From Vulcanimicrobiota bacterium (lineage in GTDB: Bacteria; Vulcanimicrobiota; Vulcanimicrobiia; Vulcanimicrobiales; Vulcanimicrobiaceae), in the NCBI GenBank assembly GCA_019235995.1, contig JAFAJV010000050.1, positions 1 to 45,949 of the forward strand: 45,949 nt of DNA. The letters are read 5' to 3'. Within the stretch, counting starts at the first letter, position 1, and each line of letters starts with the position of its first letter. The position numbers were made by a program, and so were the translations under genes. The notes under the pieces are model-generated. The model saw only the letters and a list, made by a program, of their open reading frames with translations. It ran no database searches and had not been told where the DNA came from. Of this stretch, positions 1 through 13,259 are shown in pieces.

Positions 1-1
1 A

Positions 2-310
2 GGTTTCACGGGACTCGAGATCGCGGTGGGCGCGTACGCGGCGGCGCTTCCGGACCTGCCGATGACGCGCTTCATCGAGCTGATCGCCACCAACCCTGCG
101 CGCATCCTGGGCTTGCGCGCGGGCACGCTCTCGATCGGCGCCCCGGCCGACGTCACGATCCTCGCCGACCGGGCTTGGACCGTCGATCCCGCCACTTTCG
201 CGTCGCTGGGCAAGTGCACGCCGTTCGCCGGCTCGACGCTGCCGAGGAAGGTGCTCGCCACGATCGTCGGTGGAGAGCTGCGCTACCGCGCGGTCGACCT
301 CGCCGCGTGA
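2..310 (+). CDS. pyrC: Dihydroorotase, C-terminal part (partial)
   Basis: The open frame enters from the left edge and reads GFTGLEIAVGAY, followed by an asparagine-proline-alanine segment (TNPARILGL) and GAPADVTIL. These are typical of the end of class I dihydroorotase, which closes carbamoyl aspartate to dihydroorotate in pyrimidine synthesis. The zinc-binding and catalytic N-terminal part lies outside the window, so about 102 residues are visible. A GTG at 26 is internal and not the true start. The TGA stop overlaps the GTG start of carA by 4 bp (GTGA), the usual coupling here. Identity is supported by both the C-terminal motifs and the carA neighbour. Confidence 0.9.
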   Translation, partial: GFTGLEIAVGAYAAALPDLPMTRFIELIATNPARILGLRAGTLSIGAPADVTILADRAWTVDPATFASLGKCTPFAGSTLPRKVLATIVGGELRYRAVDLAA

Positions 311-1398
311 GCAACTCCGCGCCGCAAGCCGCGCTCTTCCTGGCCGACGGGAGCCGCTTCGATGGCCACGGCCTCGGTTTCGAGGGAACCGCGCTCGGTG
401 AGGCGGTCTTCTACACCGGGATGACGGGCTACGAAGAGGCTCTGACCGATCCGTCGTACGCCGGGCAGATCCTCACGTTCACGTATCCTATGATCGGCAA
501 CTACGGGATTTCCGGAAGCGCCGCCCAGTACGATCGTGCCTGCGCGGCGGGAGCGGTGATCAAACAGATCGCCTATCATCCGTCGCACCACCTCGCAAAA
601 CGAGATCTGCCGTCGTGGCTCGACGAGCAGCGAGTCCCCACGCTCGTGGGGGCCGACACGCGCTCGATCACGATCGCGTTACGCGAGCACGGCACGATTT
701 GGGCGGCGCTCGCAGTCGGTGAGGACGCGCTCGCCGGCGCCGAGGCGCGGCTCGCCCATTTCGTGCGCGACGCGAGCACCAAGGAGCTGGTGCCCAGCGT
801 GTCGACCCGCGAGCCCTTTGCCCGCGGTCCGCGCGACGGCCGCCGCATCGTGCTGATCGATTGCGGCGTGAAGCGCGCGATCCTGGAGCAGCTCGAAGCG
901 CTCGCCGCGCGCGTCTCGGTCGTGCCGTACAACGCTACCGAGGCGGAAGTCCTTGCGGCGGACCCGGAGGCGGTGTTCATTTCGCCCGGGCCCGGCGATC
1001 CGATGGACCTCCCCGAAACGACCGACTTGCTGCGGCGCCTCGCCGGCCGCATGCCGCTCTTCGGCGTATGTCTGGGTCATCAGTTGCTCGCGCTCGCTTG
1101 CGGCGGCCGCACGTATAAGTTGCCCTACGGACACCGCGGCGGGAATCAGCCGGTGATGGACCTTTCCGCCGGCGAGGTGCTCATAACGGCGCACAACCAC
1201 GGCTACGCGGTGGACGCCGCGTCGCTCCCCGGCGAGCTCGAGCCGACGATGACGAATCTCAACGACGGAACGAACGAAGGCTTTCGACACCGCACGCTGC
1301 CGATCGCTGGCGTTCAGTTCCACCCCGAAGCGTCCCCCGGCCCCTTCGATGCTCGCCGCCTCTTCGCGCAATGGCTGCACGAGCTGCAGCCGCGATAG
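307..1398 (+). CDS. carA: Carbamoyl-phosphate synthase small subunit
   Basis: This 363-residue protein is the glutaminase subunit of carbamoyl-phosphate synthase, hydrolysing glutamine and passing ammonia to CarB. The N-terminal domain has EGTALGEAVFYTGMTGYEE and SYAGQILTFTYPMIGNYG, hallmarks of CarA. The C-terminal class I glutamine amidotransferase domain has the nucleophile in GVCLGHQLLA (about Cys255) and the His-x-Glu pair in FHPEASPGP (about His339, Glu341). The start is GTG at 307, overlapping the pyrC stop by 4 bp. An upstream ATG at 175 in the same frame lies inside pyrC and would add unrelated sequence. Its last 28 bp overlap the next gene. Unusually, carB is not next but about 4.4 kb downstream. 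Confidence 0.96.
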   Translation: MSNSAPQAALFLADGSRFDGHGLGFEGTALGEAVFYTGMTGYEEALTDPSYAGQILTFTYPMIGNYGISGSAAQYDRACAAGAVIKQIAYHPSHHLAKRDLPSWLDEQRVPTLVGADTRSITIALREHGTIWAALAVGEDALAGAEARLAHFVRDASTKELVPSVSTREPFARGPRDGRRIVLIDCGVKRAILEQLEALAARVSVVPYNATEAEVLAADPEAVFISPGPGDPMDLPETTDLLRRLAGRMPLFGVCLGHQLLALACGGRTYKLPYGHRGGNQPVMDLSAGEVLITAHNHGYAVDAASLPGELEPTMTNLNDGTNEGFRHRTLPIAGVQFHPEASPGPFDARRLFAQWLHELQPR

Positions 1399-2254
1399 CG
1401 CTGGCCGCGGCGCTCGCCCTGGCGGCGGGCACGGCGGCGGGGCAGTCGCTGGCGCGTTTGACCGTGCGGTCGTTCGCGCTGACGAGCGACACTCTGCATC
1501 CGCGCGTCGACGAGCCATTCCATTTGATTGTCACGCTACGCGTGCGCGAGCGAGAGATGCAGATCGCGAACCTCGACCTGCCGCTGCTCGCCGACGTCGA
1601 GCTCCTCGGCGACGAGCGCCAGACCGTCAGCGGATCCGGCGGCACGCTGTATCGCGAGACGATCACCGTCGTCGCGCATCGCTCCGGGCCGCTCGCGATC
1701 GCGCCGGCAACGCTGCAAGCGACCGACGCGCGCGACGGCCGGGCGAAGGAGTGGTATACGAACGGCCTAACGATCGTCGTCGGCGGCGCCGGCACGTCGG
1801 CGCTGCGCTCGGGCGCCGCGGAGCTCCTGGCCCGGGCGCTCGGCGTTGCGCGCATGCTGGTGTGGGCGCTCGGCATCGCCGTCGTCGTAATCGCGGTCGT
1901 GATGTTGCTCCGGCGCCGCCGGCGCGCTGTCGCGGCGGCACCCGCTCCGCCCCCCGCGCCGCCTCCCATCGTCTCGCGCTCGCGCCGGCAGCGGCTCGAC
2001 GACGCGCTGTTGGTCCTGCGCGCCGAGCGGACGCGCGCGGCGGCCGTCGCGGTTCGCGGCGCCGTGTGGAAGATGATCGGCGCCAACGACGGCGCGACGT
2101 TGGGGGACGTGCTGCGCCGGCGAGACTCCTTCGTGCCCGAGACGCGCGAACTCCTGATCGCGCTCGAGCGAAGCGCGTTCACGTACGATGACGACTTGCA
2201 GCCGGCCATCCAAGACGCGTGCTTCGCGCTCGAGCGCGCGATGGAAACGGTGCC

Positions 2255-2258
<4 letters not shown>
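1371..2258 (+). CDS. BatD-like membrane-anchored protein
   Basis: The 295-residue product has an Ala-rich signal peptide (about 1-24) and a beta-rich extracytoplasmic domain (VDEPFHLIVTLRVRE, LADVELLG, YRETITVVAHRSGPLAI). One membrane helix (about 162-181) and an Arg-rich and Pro-rich cytoplasmic linker follow, then a helical tail. This layout and the following MoxR-DUF58-VWA genes match BatD/oxygen-tolerance family proteins, thought to act with MoxR AAA+ ATPases at the membrane. It is shorter than typical BatD and sequence similarity is judged by eye, so the call rests largely on context. The ATG at 1371 lies inside the end of carA, and its stop overlaps the next GTG by 4 bp. Confidence 0.68.
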
Positions 2259-3219
<961 letters not shown>

Positions 3220-3223
<4 letters not shown>

Positions 3224-4026
3224 CCGTTCGCGAGGCGCTGCTGCGCGCGCGCCGCCGCCCGCGCCATCTGGGCGCCGGCTCGCCGACCATCTACCGCGGA
3301 GACGGCTACGAATTCGTCGAGCTGCGCGCGTACGTCCCCGGCGACGACGTGCGCCGCATCGACTGGGCCGCCACCGCGCGCTCGGGCGAGCTTCAAACGC
3401 GCGTCGTGCTCGAAGACGTCGCGCTCACGCTTGCCGCAATCGTCGACGCATCGCCCTCGATGCGCATCGGGCGCCGCCGCCCCGTGCTCGACGCCGCGCG
3501 CGAGGCCGCGCAGGCCTGGTTCGGCGCCGCGCGGGGCGAGGACCGCTGCATCGGCATCACCGGTTCGGGCGTGACTCCGCCGGCGCTGCAGCGCGGCCCG
3601 CACCGGGCGTTCGCGGCGCTCGGCGAGGCGACGGCGTTCGACCCGACGCGCCTGCTCCGCACCGCGCGCGGCGCGCTGCCGAGGGGCACCGCGCTGCTCG
3701 CGATTAGCGATTGGTTCGATCTCGACGACGCCATGGATCGCGATCTGGCCGAGCTCGGCGCGCGCTTCGATTGCACCGCGCTCGTCGTGCGCGACCCGTG
3801 GTACGACGAGCTGCCACTCGCGGGAATGGTGCGCATTCGCGGGGCCGAGGGCGGCGTCGTGCGGGCGTACGTCGGCCCGCGCGAGCGCGACATGTATCGG
3901 CGCGCGGTACGTTTGCGGGAGGAAGCCCTGCTGAGCCGGTTCTCGCGTGCCAACTGGCGCACCGGAATCCTTCGCGAGGAGGATGGCGCGGAGTCGCTGG
4001 CCGCCGCCTTCGGAGCACGGGCGTGA
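3220..4026 (+). CDS. DUF58 domain protein
   Basis: A 268-residue DUF58 protein, the usual partner of MoxR ATPases. The diagnostic segment is YVPGDDVRRIDWAATARSGEL (about residues 38-58), followed by a degenerate von Willebrand-like fold beginning DASPSM (near residue 76). Unlike many DUF58 proteins it has no N-terminal membrane pair and begins almost directly with the conserved block, which suggests a cytoplasmic protein recruited by its partners. The start is GTG at 3220, with a 4-bp overlap with moxR. A far longer frame is open upstream through moxR but has no family similarity. Molecular function of the family is not settled. Confidence 0.88.
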
Positions 4027-4943
4027 GCGTCGAGCACCCCGCCCGGCTGGTGATTGGAATCCTCGCGATCGCGGCGTTCGCGCTGCTCTACGACCGCCTG
4101 CAGCGGCGCGCGACCGCGCGCGACCTGGCGTATTCGAACGTCGCGTTCTTCACGTTCGCGGCGCGGCCGCGGGTGTGGATACCGCGCCTGCTCCAGGCGC
4201 TCTGGCTGATCGCGCTCGCGGGCGTGGCGCTCGCGGTCGCGCGGCCGCATCTGACGATTCCGGTGCCGGTGCGCGACGGGGACGTCTTCATCTGCATCGA
4301 CACGTCCGGATCGATGGCGTCCACCGACGTCGTGCCGACGCGTTCGCAGGCGGCCAACGCCGCGGCGCGCGCGTTCATCGCCGAGAGTCCGCCCGGGATA
4401 CGCATCGGCGTGATCGCATTCTCCGGCGCGGCCGCGGTCGTGGCACCGCGCAGCGCCGATCACCAGCAGGTCGCGGCGGCGCTCGCGCAGGTTCCGCTCC
4501 CCAACGGCGCGACGGCGATCGGCGATGCCCTCAAGCTAGCAGCGCAGCAGCTGCCGCCGAGCGGCCATCGCGTCATCATCCTGATCACAGATGGCGTCAA
4601 CAACACCGGCACCGATCCGAACGAGATGGCGCAGTGGCTCGGCGCGCATCACATCCCCGTTTACACGGTGGGCATCGGGACGCCCAACGGCGGATTGATT
4701 CCCGGTACGAACGAGGAGGCGACGATCGACGAGGACGCGCTGCGCGGATATGCCCAGGTCAGCGGCGGCACCTACGCTCGGGTCGAAAACGCGACCGAGC
4801 TGCGCGACGCACTCGCACGGCTCGGACGGATCACGTCGCTGCAAAGCAAACCCGTCGACGCCGCACTCGGCTTCGCGGTGGCCGGTGCGCTGGGAATGCT
4901 GGTCGCCTTCGTACTCGGCTTCGGGACAGGGCGCTATCCGTGA
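4023..4943 (+). CDS. BatA-like von Willebrand factor A membrane protein
   Basis: A 306-residue protein with an N-terminal hydrophobic segment (LVIGILAIAAFALLY), a second one near residues 55-75 (LLQALWLIALAGVALAV), a VWA domain and a final hydrophobic anchor close to the C-terminus (LGFAVAGALGMLVAFVLGFG). The metal-ion-dependent adhesion motif DTSGSM is intact (Asp93, Ser95, Ser97). Downstream parts include ITDGVNNTGTDP and VYTVGIGTPNGG. This is the BatA/BatB pattern, with the VWA domain between membrane anchors. It is coupled by GTGA to DUF58 upstream and pdxH downstream. It completes the BatD-MoxR-DUF58-VWA set. Confidence 0.88.
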   Translation: MSVEHPARLVIGILAIAAFALLYDRLQRRATARDLAYSNVAFFTFAARPRVWIPRLLQALWLIALAGVALAVARPHLTIPVPVRDGDVFICIDTSGSMASTDVVPTRSQAANAAARAFIAESPPGIRIGVIAFSGAAAVVAPRSADHQQVAAALAQVPLPNGATAIGDALKLAAQQLPPSGHRVIILITDGVNNTGTDPNEMAQWLGAHHIPVYTVGIGTPNGGLIPGTNEEATIDEDALRGYAQVSGGTYARVENATELRDALARLGRITSLQSKPVDAALGFAVAGALGMLVAFVLGFGTGRYP

Positions 4944-5515
4944 AGGGCCCGTTTGCGAAGCTCGCGCGCTGGATCGACGATGCCGGCGGCCGTGATTGCG
5001 TCGAGGCGATCGCGATGTGCGTCGCCACGGCCGACGCGCGGGGTCGCCCCTCGGCGCGCATCGTCTTGCTGCGCGGGCTCGACGAGCGCGGCCTGCAATT
5101 CTATACGTCGTACGAAAGCCGCAAAGGCCGCGAGCTCCTGGAGAATCCCCGGGCGGCGGCGGTGCTCTACTGGGCGCGCCTGCAGCGCCAGGTCCGCGTC
5201 GAGGGCGCCGTGACGCGCCTCTCGGAGACGGAGTCGGATGCGTATTTTACCTCTCGACCGCGCGGTCACCGGCTCGCGGCGTGGGCTTCCGAGCAGAGCG
5301 AGCCGCTCGAATCGGCCGGCATCCTCGACGAGCGCTTCGCGCACTTCGAGCAGCGTTTCGAAGCAGAAGAGGTTCCGCGTCCGCATTCGTGGGGCGGCTA
5401 CCTGCTGGCCCCCTCGCGCTTCGAGTTCTGGAGCGGGCGCACCAACCGTATGCACGAGCGCGTGCTCTACACGCGCGAGAACAACCAATGGCGGGAATCG
5501 CTGGTCCAGCCCTGA
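4940..5515 (+). CDS. pdxH: Pyridoxamine 5'-phosphate oxidase
   Basis: A 191-residue FMN-dependent oxidase that converts pyridoxine or pyridoxamine 5'-phosphate to pyridoxal 5'-phosphate. FMN-binding parts are visible (RIVLLRGLDERGLQFYTSY, SRKGRELLENP), as is the C-terminal family signature WGGYLLAPSRFEFWSGRTNR followed by RLHE-like residues (NRMHERVLY) and the final W..SLVQP. Length fits the family. The start is GTG at 4940, overlapping the VWA stop by 4 bp. Its position in the car/Bat cluster looks like operon accretion rather than functional linkage. Confidence 0.94.
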   Translation: MKGPFAKLARWIDDAGGRDCVEAIAMCVATADARGRPSARIVLLRGLDERGLQFYTSYESRKGRELLENPRAAAVLYWARLQRQVRVEGAVTRLSETESDAYFTSRPRGHRLAAWASEQSEPLESAGILDERFAHFEQRFEAEEVPRPHSWGGYLLAPSRFEFWSGRTNRMHERVLYTRENNQWRESLVQP

Positions 5516-5806
5516 ATGGCGGGCACGATGAGCGATGACACGGTGAAGACTGTCGCCGAGCTCTTGCGCCAAGTCGGCGAGGTTCATCACATGGTGTTTG
5601 CGGATACCGAGGGGAGCGACGACGACTGGGCGACGTTCTATTCGGACTGGCTGCTGGCGCACTCCGAGCTGCCGCGCCTCCTCGGGAAGCGCCCCGTCCG
5701 CAGCCATCTCACGCGCGATCTCGTCGAGCTCGACGAACAGTACGCGGCGCAGGCGCCGCCGGAGCCGTGGCCGACCTGGTACGCGCAACGCCTCGTAAGA
5801 AAGTAG
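5516..5806 (+). CDS. Small hypothetical protein, acidic and Trp-rich
   Basis: A 96-residue soluble protein that starts immediately after the pdxH stop (TGAATG). A second in-frame ATG at 5528 is an alternative start. It is rich in acidic residues and tryptophan (DDDWATFYSDWLL, EPWPTWYAQRLV), with PVRSHLTRDLVELDEQY in the middle. No signal peptide or membrane segment is present. I do not recognise a named family with confidence. It is probably real because it is tightly placed in the operon, has a sensible coding pattern and precedes carB. Confidence 0.72.
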   Translation: MAGTMSDDTVKTVAELLRQVGEVHHMVFADTEGSDDDWATFYSDWLLAHSELPRLLGKRPVRSHLTRDLVELDEQYAAQAPPEPWPTWYAQRLVRK

Positions 5807-5844
5807 GGACTTTCTCGGCGCCTCCTTAATACTTCGGCCCGAGG

Positions 5845-9042
<3,198 letters not shown>

Positions 9043-9059
9043 AGCCGGGCGGCGCCGCC

Positions 9060-9770
9060 GTGTTGGTGCTCGGCGGCAACGCGACGACGCTGGCGGTCGT
9101 GAACGCATTCCCCCCAGCGGGCTCGAGCAAGGGCGCCGGATCGATCTCCGCGCGCCTGATCCCGCTTGCATGGACGCCTCTCGGCATCGCGCTCGGCGAC
9201 GCGCCACAAGCCGTGGGCCTTCCGCTCTCCGGACTCTTCGATTGGATGGACCGAACGTTTCCGCCCGAGGACGAGCACGCTTTCGTCGCTCCCGTGCGCG
9301 ACGTCGAGCTGCTCGCCCGCGTCGGCTGGAACGCGGCGCTGCCCGAGCGGATCGACGAGTCGAACGTCGTCAACGTCGAAGACCTGCCCGACGAGATCGT
9401 CGACGCACTCGCGCAGCCGCCCGTGGCGCTCGCGCAGTGCGCCGCGTGCCGCCGGCTCTGCGTGCGCGACGACTTCGTTTGGAAAGAGAAACAACTGTGC
9501 GCCTGGGATTACCACGCGCAGGTGTTCGGAAGGCGCGGACCTTGGCATGACGGACCATACGAAGAGCGGCATTTCGCGACGCTTCCGGCGTGCGCGTACG
9601 TCGCGGCGCCGCTGCTCGCCCAGGATGGCGCCGAAGCGGTGCTCAGCCTCAACGCGGTTTCCGAATCCGTGGCCGTACGAATCGTGAACGCGCTCCTCGA
9701 GGGCGACCTCGAGCGGCCTCACATGGCCGTACGCACGCAGGGAGGCTTCACCGTCTTGCGAGAGGCATGA
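9060..9770 (+). CDS. Hypothetical protein with Cys cluster
   Basis: About 236 residues from the GTG at 9060, 18 bp after carB. TTG at 9063 is an alternative, and a longer reading from 8928 would run through carB's end without plausible protein sequence. The middle has a CAACRRLC cluster followed about 18 residues later by another cysteine and WDYH. These could be a metal-binding knuckle, but this is inference. No signal peptide or membrane helix is seen. Its stop overlaps the start of the penicillin-binding protein gene (ATGA), so it may act with the wall-synthesis pair downstream. I do not recognise the family. Confidence 0.72.
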   Translation: MLVLGGNATTLAVVNAFPPAGSSKGAGSISARLIPLAWTPLGIALGDAPQAVGLPLSGLFDWMDRTFPPEDEHAFVAPVRDVELLARVGWNAALPERIDESNVVNVEDLPDEIVDALAQPPVALAQCAACRRLCVRDDFVWKEKQLCAWDYHAQVFGRRGPWHDGPYEERHFATLPACAYVAAPLLAQDGAEAVLSLNAVSESVAVRIVNALLEGDLERPHMAVRTQGGFTVLREA

Positions 9771-11173
9771 CCAATCGCGCCATCCGGGATCTCTCCCGGT
9801 TCTTCGTGTTGCTGTTCGCCGTGCTGGCGATTCGCCAAATCTACGTTCAGATCGTTGCCGCCCCGCGCATCGCCGCGCGGCCGAACAATCCGCGCCACAG
9901 CCTGCTCGACGCCGGCCGCGGGCGGATTTACGCTACCGACGGAACGCTCGTCGCACATACGGTGGACGGTAAGCGGCTCTACCCGCTCGGCGCCGAGCTC
10001 GCGCAGACCGTCGGCTACGTCTCGGTGCGCTATGGGACGAGCGGAATCGAGGGTGCCTTCGACGACGCGCTGGTGCCGCCCGATCTCGGCGGCGATCCGC
10101 TCGCGCAGCTCCGGCAGCTCGTCGCGGCGCTGCGCGGGAATCCGGCCGCGGCTCGCGGGGCGGACGTCGTAACGACGATCGTGCCGTCCGTTCAGGCGCA
10201 ACTGTTTTCGCTGCTCTCCCGCTATCCGCGCGCCGCCGGGGTGGTGCTCGACCCCCGCAGCGGGGCCGTGCTCGCGCTTGCCAGCGTGCCGAGCTACGAT
10301 CCGAACGACTTCGATGACGCGTTTCCTTCGCTGCGCGCCGATCCGCAGTCGCCGCTGCTCAATCGCGCGCTCGACGGCCTTTACCCGCCCGGGTCAACGT
10401 TCAAGATCTTCACGGCCGCCGCGGCCCTGGACAGCAACACGATCACGATGGATTCACACTTCGAGGATCCGGGGTATCTAGTCATCGGGAACTTCGTTCT
10501 GCACGACAACGAGAGCGAGGCGACGGGGTACGGCGACCTCACGACCGCCTTCGCGCTGTCGAGCAACGTGGACTTCGCGCAGATCGCGCTCAAGATGGGA
10601 GTGGAGGCGTTCTATCAGTACCTGCATCGCTGGGGAATCGGCAAATCGCTCGACTTCGAGCTGCCCTCGGAGACCGATCGCGTGCCGCCGCAGACCGGCA
10701 TCGTACCCGGCGAGCTGGCGCAGATGGGTTTCGGTCAGGGCGCGCTCCTCATGACGCCGCTGCAGATGGCGCTGCTCGGCGCGACCATCGCCGACGGAGG
10801 CAGCGAGCCGCGTCCGTATATCGTCCGCCAGATCGTCCGCGACGGCACGCCGGCGAGCGTGTCGAGCGCGTCGACGCTCGCAAACCCGGTATCGCCCGAG
10901 ACCGCAGCGAAGGTGACGCAGATGATGATTGCCGTCGTGCAGCGAGGAACGGGCACACCGGCGCAGCTGCCGCACGTCGCCGTCGCGGGTAAGACCGGCA
11001 CGGCGACTAATCCGCAGGGCCGCTCGCACGCGTGGTTCGTCTGCTTTGCGCCGGCGCAGAATCCGCGCGTCGCGGTCGCGATCGTCGTCGAGAACGTCGG
11101 CTACGGTGCAACCTATGCGGCGCCGATCGCCCGCGACGTTCTGAAGACCGCCCTGGAAAGCACCGGCAGTTGA
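9767..11173 (+). CDS. Class B penicillin-binding protein (PbpA/FtsI-like transpeptidase)
   Basis: A 468-residue peptidoglycan transpeptidase anchored by one N-terminal membrane helix (FFVLLFAVLAIRQIYV, about 11-26). All three penicillin-binding motifs are present: S-x-x-K in GSTFKIF (Ser210, Lys213), S-x-N in LSSNVDF (Ser265 to Asn267) and KTGTA (Lys409). The short N-terminal dimerisation region and the coupling to a PASTA-domain kinase resemble the actinobacterial PbpA/PknB arrangement, in which the kinase tunes wall growth. The ATG at 9767 overlaps the upstream stop by 4 bp, and the stop overlaps the kinase's TTG start. Confidence 0.93.
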   Translation: MTNRAIRDLSRFFVLLFAVLAIRQIYVQIVAAPRIAARPNNPRHSLLDAGRGRIYATDGTLVAHTVDGKRLYPLGAELAQTVGYVSVRYGTSGIEGAFDDALVPPDLGGDPLAQLRQLVAALRGNPAAARGADVVTTIVPSVQAQLFSLLSRYPRAAGVVLDPRSGAVLALASVPSYDPNDFDDAFPSLRADPQSPLLNRALDGLYPPGSTFKIFTAAAALDSNTITMDSHFEDPGYLVIGNFVLHDNESEATGYGDLTTAFALSSNVDFAQIALKMGVEAFYQYLHRWGIGKSLDFELPSETDRVPPQTGIVPGELAQMGFGQGALLMTPLQMALLGATIADGGSEPRPYIVRQIVRDGTPASVSSASTLANPVSPETAAKVTQMMIAVVQRGTGTPAQLPHVAVAGKTGTATNPQGRSHAWFVCFAPAQNPRVAVAIVVENVGYGATYAAPIARDVLKTALESTGS

Positions 11174-13257
11174 TCGAGGAGCGGATCTTCAACAACCGGT
11201 ACCGCCTCGACCGCAAACTCGGTGAAGGCGGCATGGCGACGGTATACTGCGGCACCGACGTGCTGCTGCGCCGGCGCGTCGCCATCAAGGTGCTGCGCGA
11301 ACAGTACGCCGCCGATGAGGAGTTCGTGCGCCGCTTCTATCAAGAGGCGGAATCGGCCGCGAAGCTCTCGCATCCCAACATCGTCAACACGTTCGATGTC
11401 GGCCGCCAGGACTCGACGTACTTCATCGTGATGGAGCTCGTCGACGGTCCGTCGCTCGCGGAGATCATCGCCGCCGACGGCCGCCTGCCCGAGCCGGTGG
11501 CGATCGACTATGCCACGCAGATCGCGAGCGGCCTGGCCTATGCGCATCGTCAGGGGCTCCTGCATCGCGACATCAAGCCGGCGAACATCCTCGTGACCAA
11601 AGACGATGTCGTGAAGCTGTCGGACTTCGGAATCGCGCGCGCCGTCTCGCAGCAGACGATGGCGCTCACGAAGCCCGGCCTCGTGATGGGCAGCGTGTAT
11701 TACATCTCGCCCGAGCAGGCGCAGGAGCACGAGATCCACGAGACCGCCGACCTGTATAGCCTGGGCGTCGTGCTCTATCAGATGCTGACCGGAACGCTCC
11801 CATACACCGGCGAGTCGCCGGTGACCGTCGCGCTCAAGCACATCGGCGATCCTGTGCCCAAGATCGACAGCGCGGCGACGGGCGTCAGTCCGGCGCTCGC
11901 GTCGATCGTCAACCGGTTGCTGCAGAAGAAGCCCCAGCATCGCTTCGCATCGGCCAGCGAGCTCGCCACCGCGCTGCGCGAGGCGCGCGAGCGCCCGACC
12001 GTCGCGGGGTATAGCATCTCGGATGACGCGCCCGCGCAGCATGCGCGCCGCGGCGCGGAGCGACTTCCCCCGCGGCGCTCGCCGATGCCCGATCGCGCCG
12101 TCGGGACCGCCGGCGACGAGTGGGAGGGCGGAGCGCGCCGCCGCGGCTGGGCGGTTCCGGCGCTGATCCTCGCGTTGATCGCGGCGACCGGCATCGGTTA
12201 TTTCGTCTTCGGCAAGCCGCAATTCGCGAACCAGGCCGTCGTGGCGGATTACACGGGCATGACGACGGCGCAGGCGCAGCAGGCGATCGTCAACGCCGGG
12301 CTGCGCACGCGCTTCACGAAGAGCGCAAGCGAAACGGTGCCGCCCGACCACGTCATCCGGCAGTCGCCCGCCGCGGGCGCGAGGGTAGACAAGAACCAAG
12401 TGATCGAGCTCGTCGTCAGCAATGGAAAGCCGCTGCGCGGGCTGGACGACGTGCGCGGCTACAGCGTCAACGACGCGCAGCGCACGCTGCAGCAGGAAGG
12501 CTTTGCGGTGAGCATCGTGCGCCGTGCCGACAACACGGTCGTTGACAACGTCATCGATCAGCGGCCGAGACCGGGCACCGGTGTGGCCGAGGGGAGCCGC
12601 GTCACCCTGATCGTCTCCAGCGGTCCGCCGCCGATCGTCGTCCCGAATTTCGTGAGCCTGACGGTGGACGCGGCGCGCGCCCTGGCCAACCGCCTGGGAA
12701 TCACGCTCGATACGACGCAGACGATCCCCGGGATGCCGCCCAATACGATCGCGTCGCAGAGCGTGCCGCAGGGCAGCAAGGTCGATCGCAACAGCGTCGT
12801 GCGCCTGGTGGTCAGCAACGGCATGCCGAACGGGCCGGTCGAGTCGCCGGCCGCCAACGGACCGGTCGCGAACTTGCCAAGCGTCGTCGGCGACGACTAC
12901 GCGACGGCGCGCCAGGCGCTCACGCAGTCGGGCTTCCAAATTGCCGTCCGCTTCGCGCAGCAGAGCACGAACAATGGGACGATAGTGGCCCAGACGCCCT
13001 CGTCGGGGCCGCAGGCGTCGGGCTCGACCGTGACGATCACGCTCTCCGTCTCCGGCGAGGTGCCCGACACCGTCGGCCTGTCGCAGTTCGACGCAATGAA
13101 ATTGCTGCAGCAGTACGGGTACTCCATCTCGCACGCCGAGTACACCACGACGGTCGGCGCGGGCGGCAAGGTCGTGGGTACGCAGCCGCCCGCTGGGACG
13201 ACCCTCGCGCCCGGATCGTCCGTCACGCTCACCGTCAACGGGACGCCGCCGCCATAG
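11170..13257 (+). CDS. PASTA-domain Ser/Thr protein kinase (PknB/Stk type)
   Basis: A 695-residue membrane kinase. The cytoplasmic Hanks-type domain has GEGGMATVY, the ATP-binding lysine in VAIKVL (Lys40), the catalytic loop HRDIKPAN (Asp134) and DFG (Asp152). A Thr- and Ser-containing activation loop and SPEQA follow. A membrane helix lies near residues 327-347. The outside part carries five PASTA repeats of roughly 67 residues each (about 354-695), which in this family sense peptidoglycan fragments or lipid II. The start is TTG at 11170, overlapping the penicillin-binding protein stop (TTGA). The sequence right after it, RIFNNRYRLDRKLGEGG, fits a normal kinase N-terminus. Confidence 0.95.
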   Translation: MIEERIFNNRYRLDRKLGEGGMATVYCGTDVLLRRRVAIKVLREQYAADEEFVRRFYQEAESAAKLSHPNIVNTFDVGRQDSTYFIVMELVDGPSLAEIIAADGRLPEPVAIDYATQIASGLAYAHRQGLLHRDIKPANILVTKDDVVKLSDFGIARAVSQQTMALTKPGLVMGSVYYISPEQAQEHEIHETADLYSLGVVLYQMLTGTLPYTGESPVTVALKHIGDPVPKIDSAATGVSPALASIVNRLLQKKPQHRFASASELATALREARERPTVAGYSISDDAPAQHARRGAERLPPRRSPMPDRAVGTAGDEWEGGARRRGWAVPALILALIAATGIGYFVFGKPQFANQAVVADYTGMTTAQAQQAIVNAGLRTRFTKSASETVPPDHVIRQSPAAGARVDKNQVIELVVSNGKPLRGLDDVRGYSVNDAQRTLQQEGFAVSIVRRADNTVVDNVIDQRPRPGTGVAEGSRVTLIVSSGPPPIVVPNFVSLTVDAARALANRLGITLDTTQTIPGMPPNTIASQSVPQGSKVDRNSVVRLVVSNGMPNGPVESPAANGPVANLPSVVGDDYATARQALTQSGFQIAVRFAQQSTNNGTIVAQTPSSGPQASGSTVTITLSVSGEVPDTVGLSQFDAMKLLQQYGYSISHAEYTTTVGAGGKVVGTQPPAGTTLAPGSSVTLTVNGTPPP

Positions 13258-13259
13258 CG

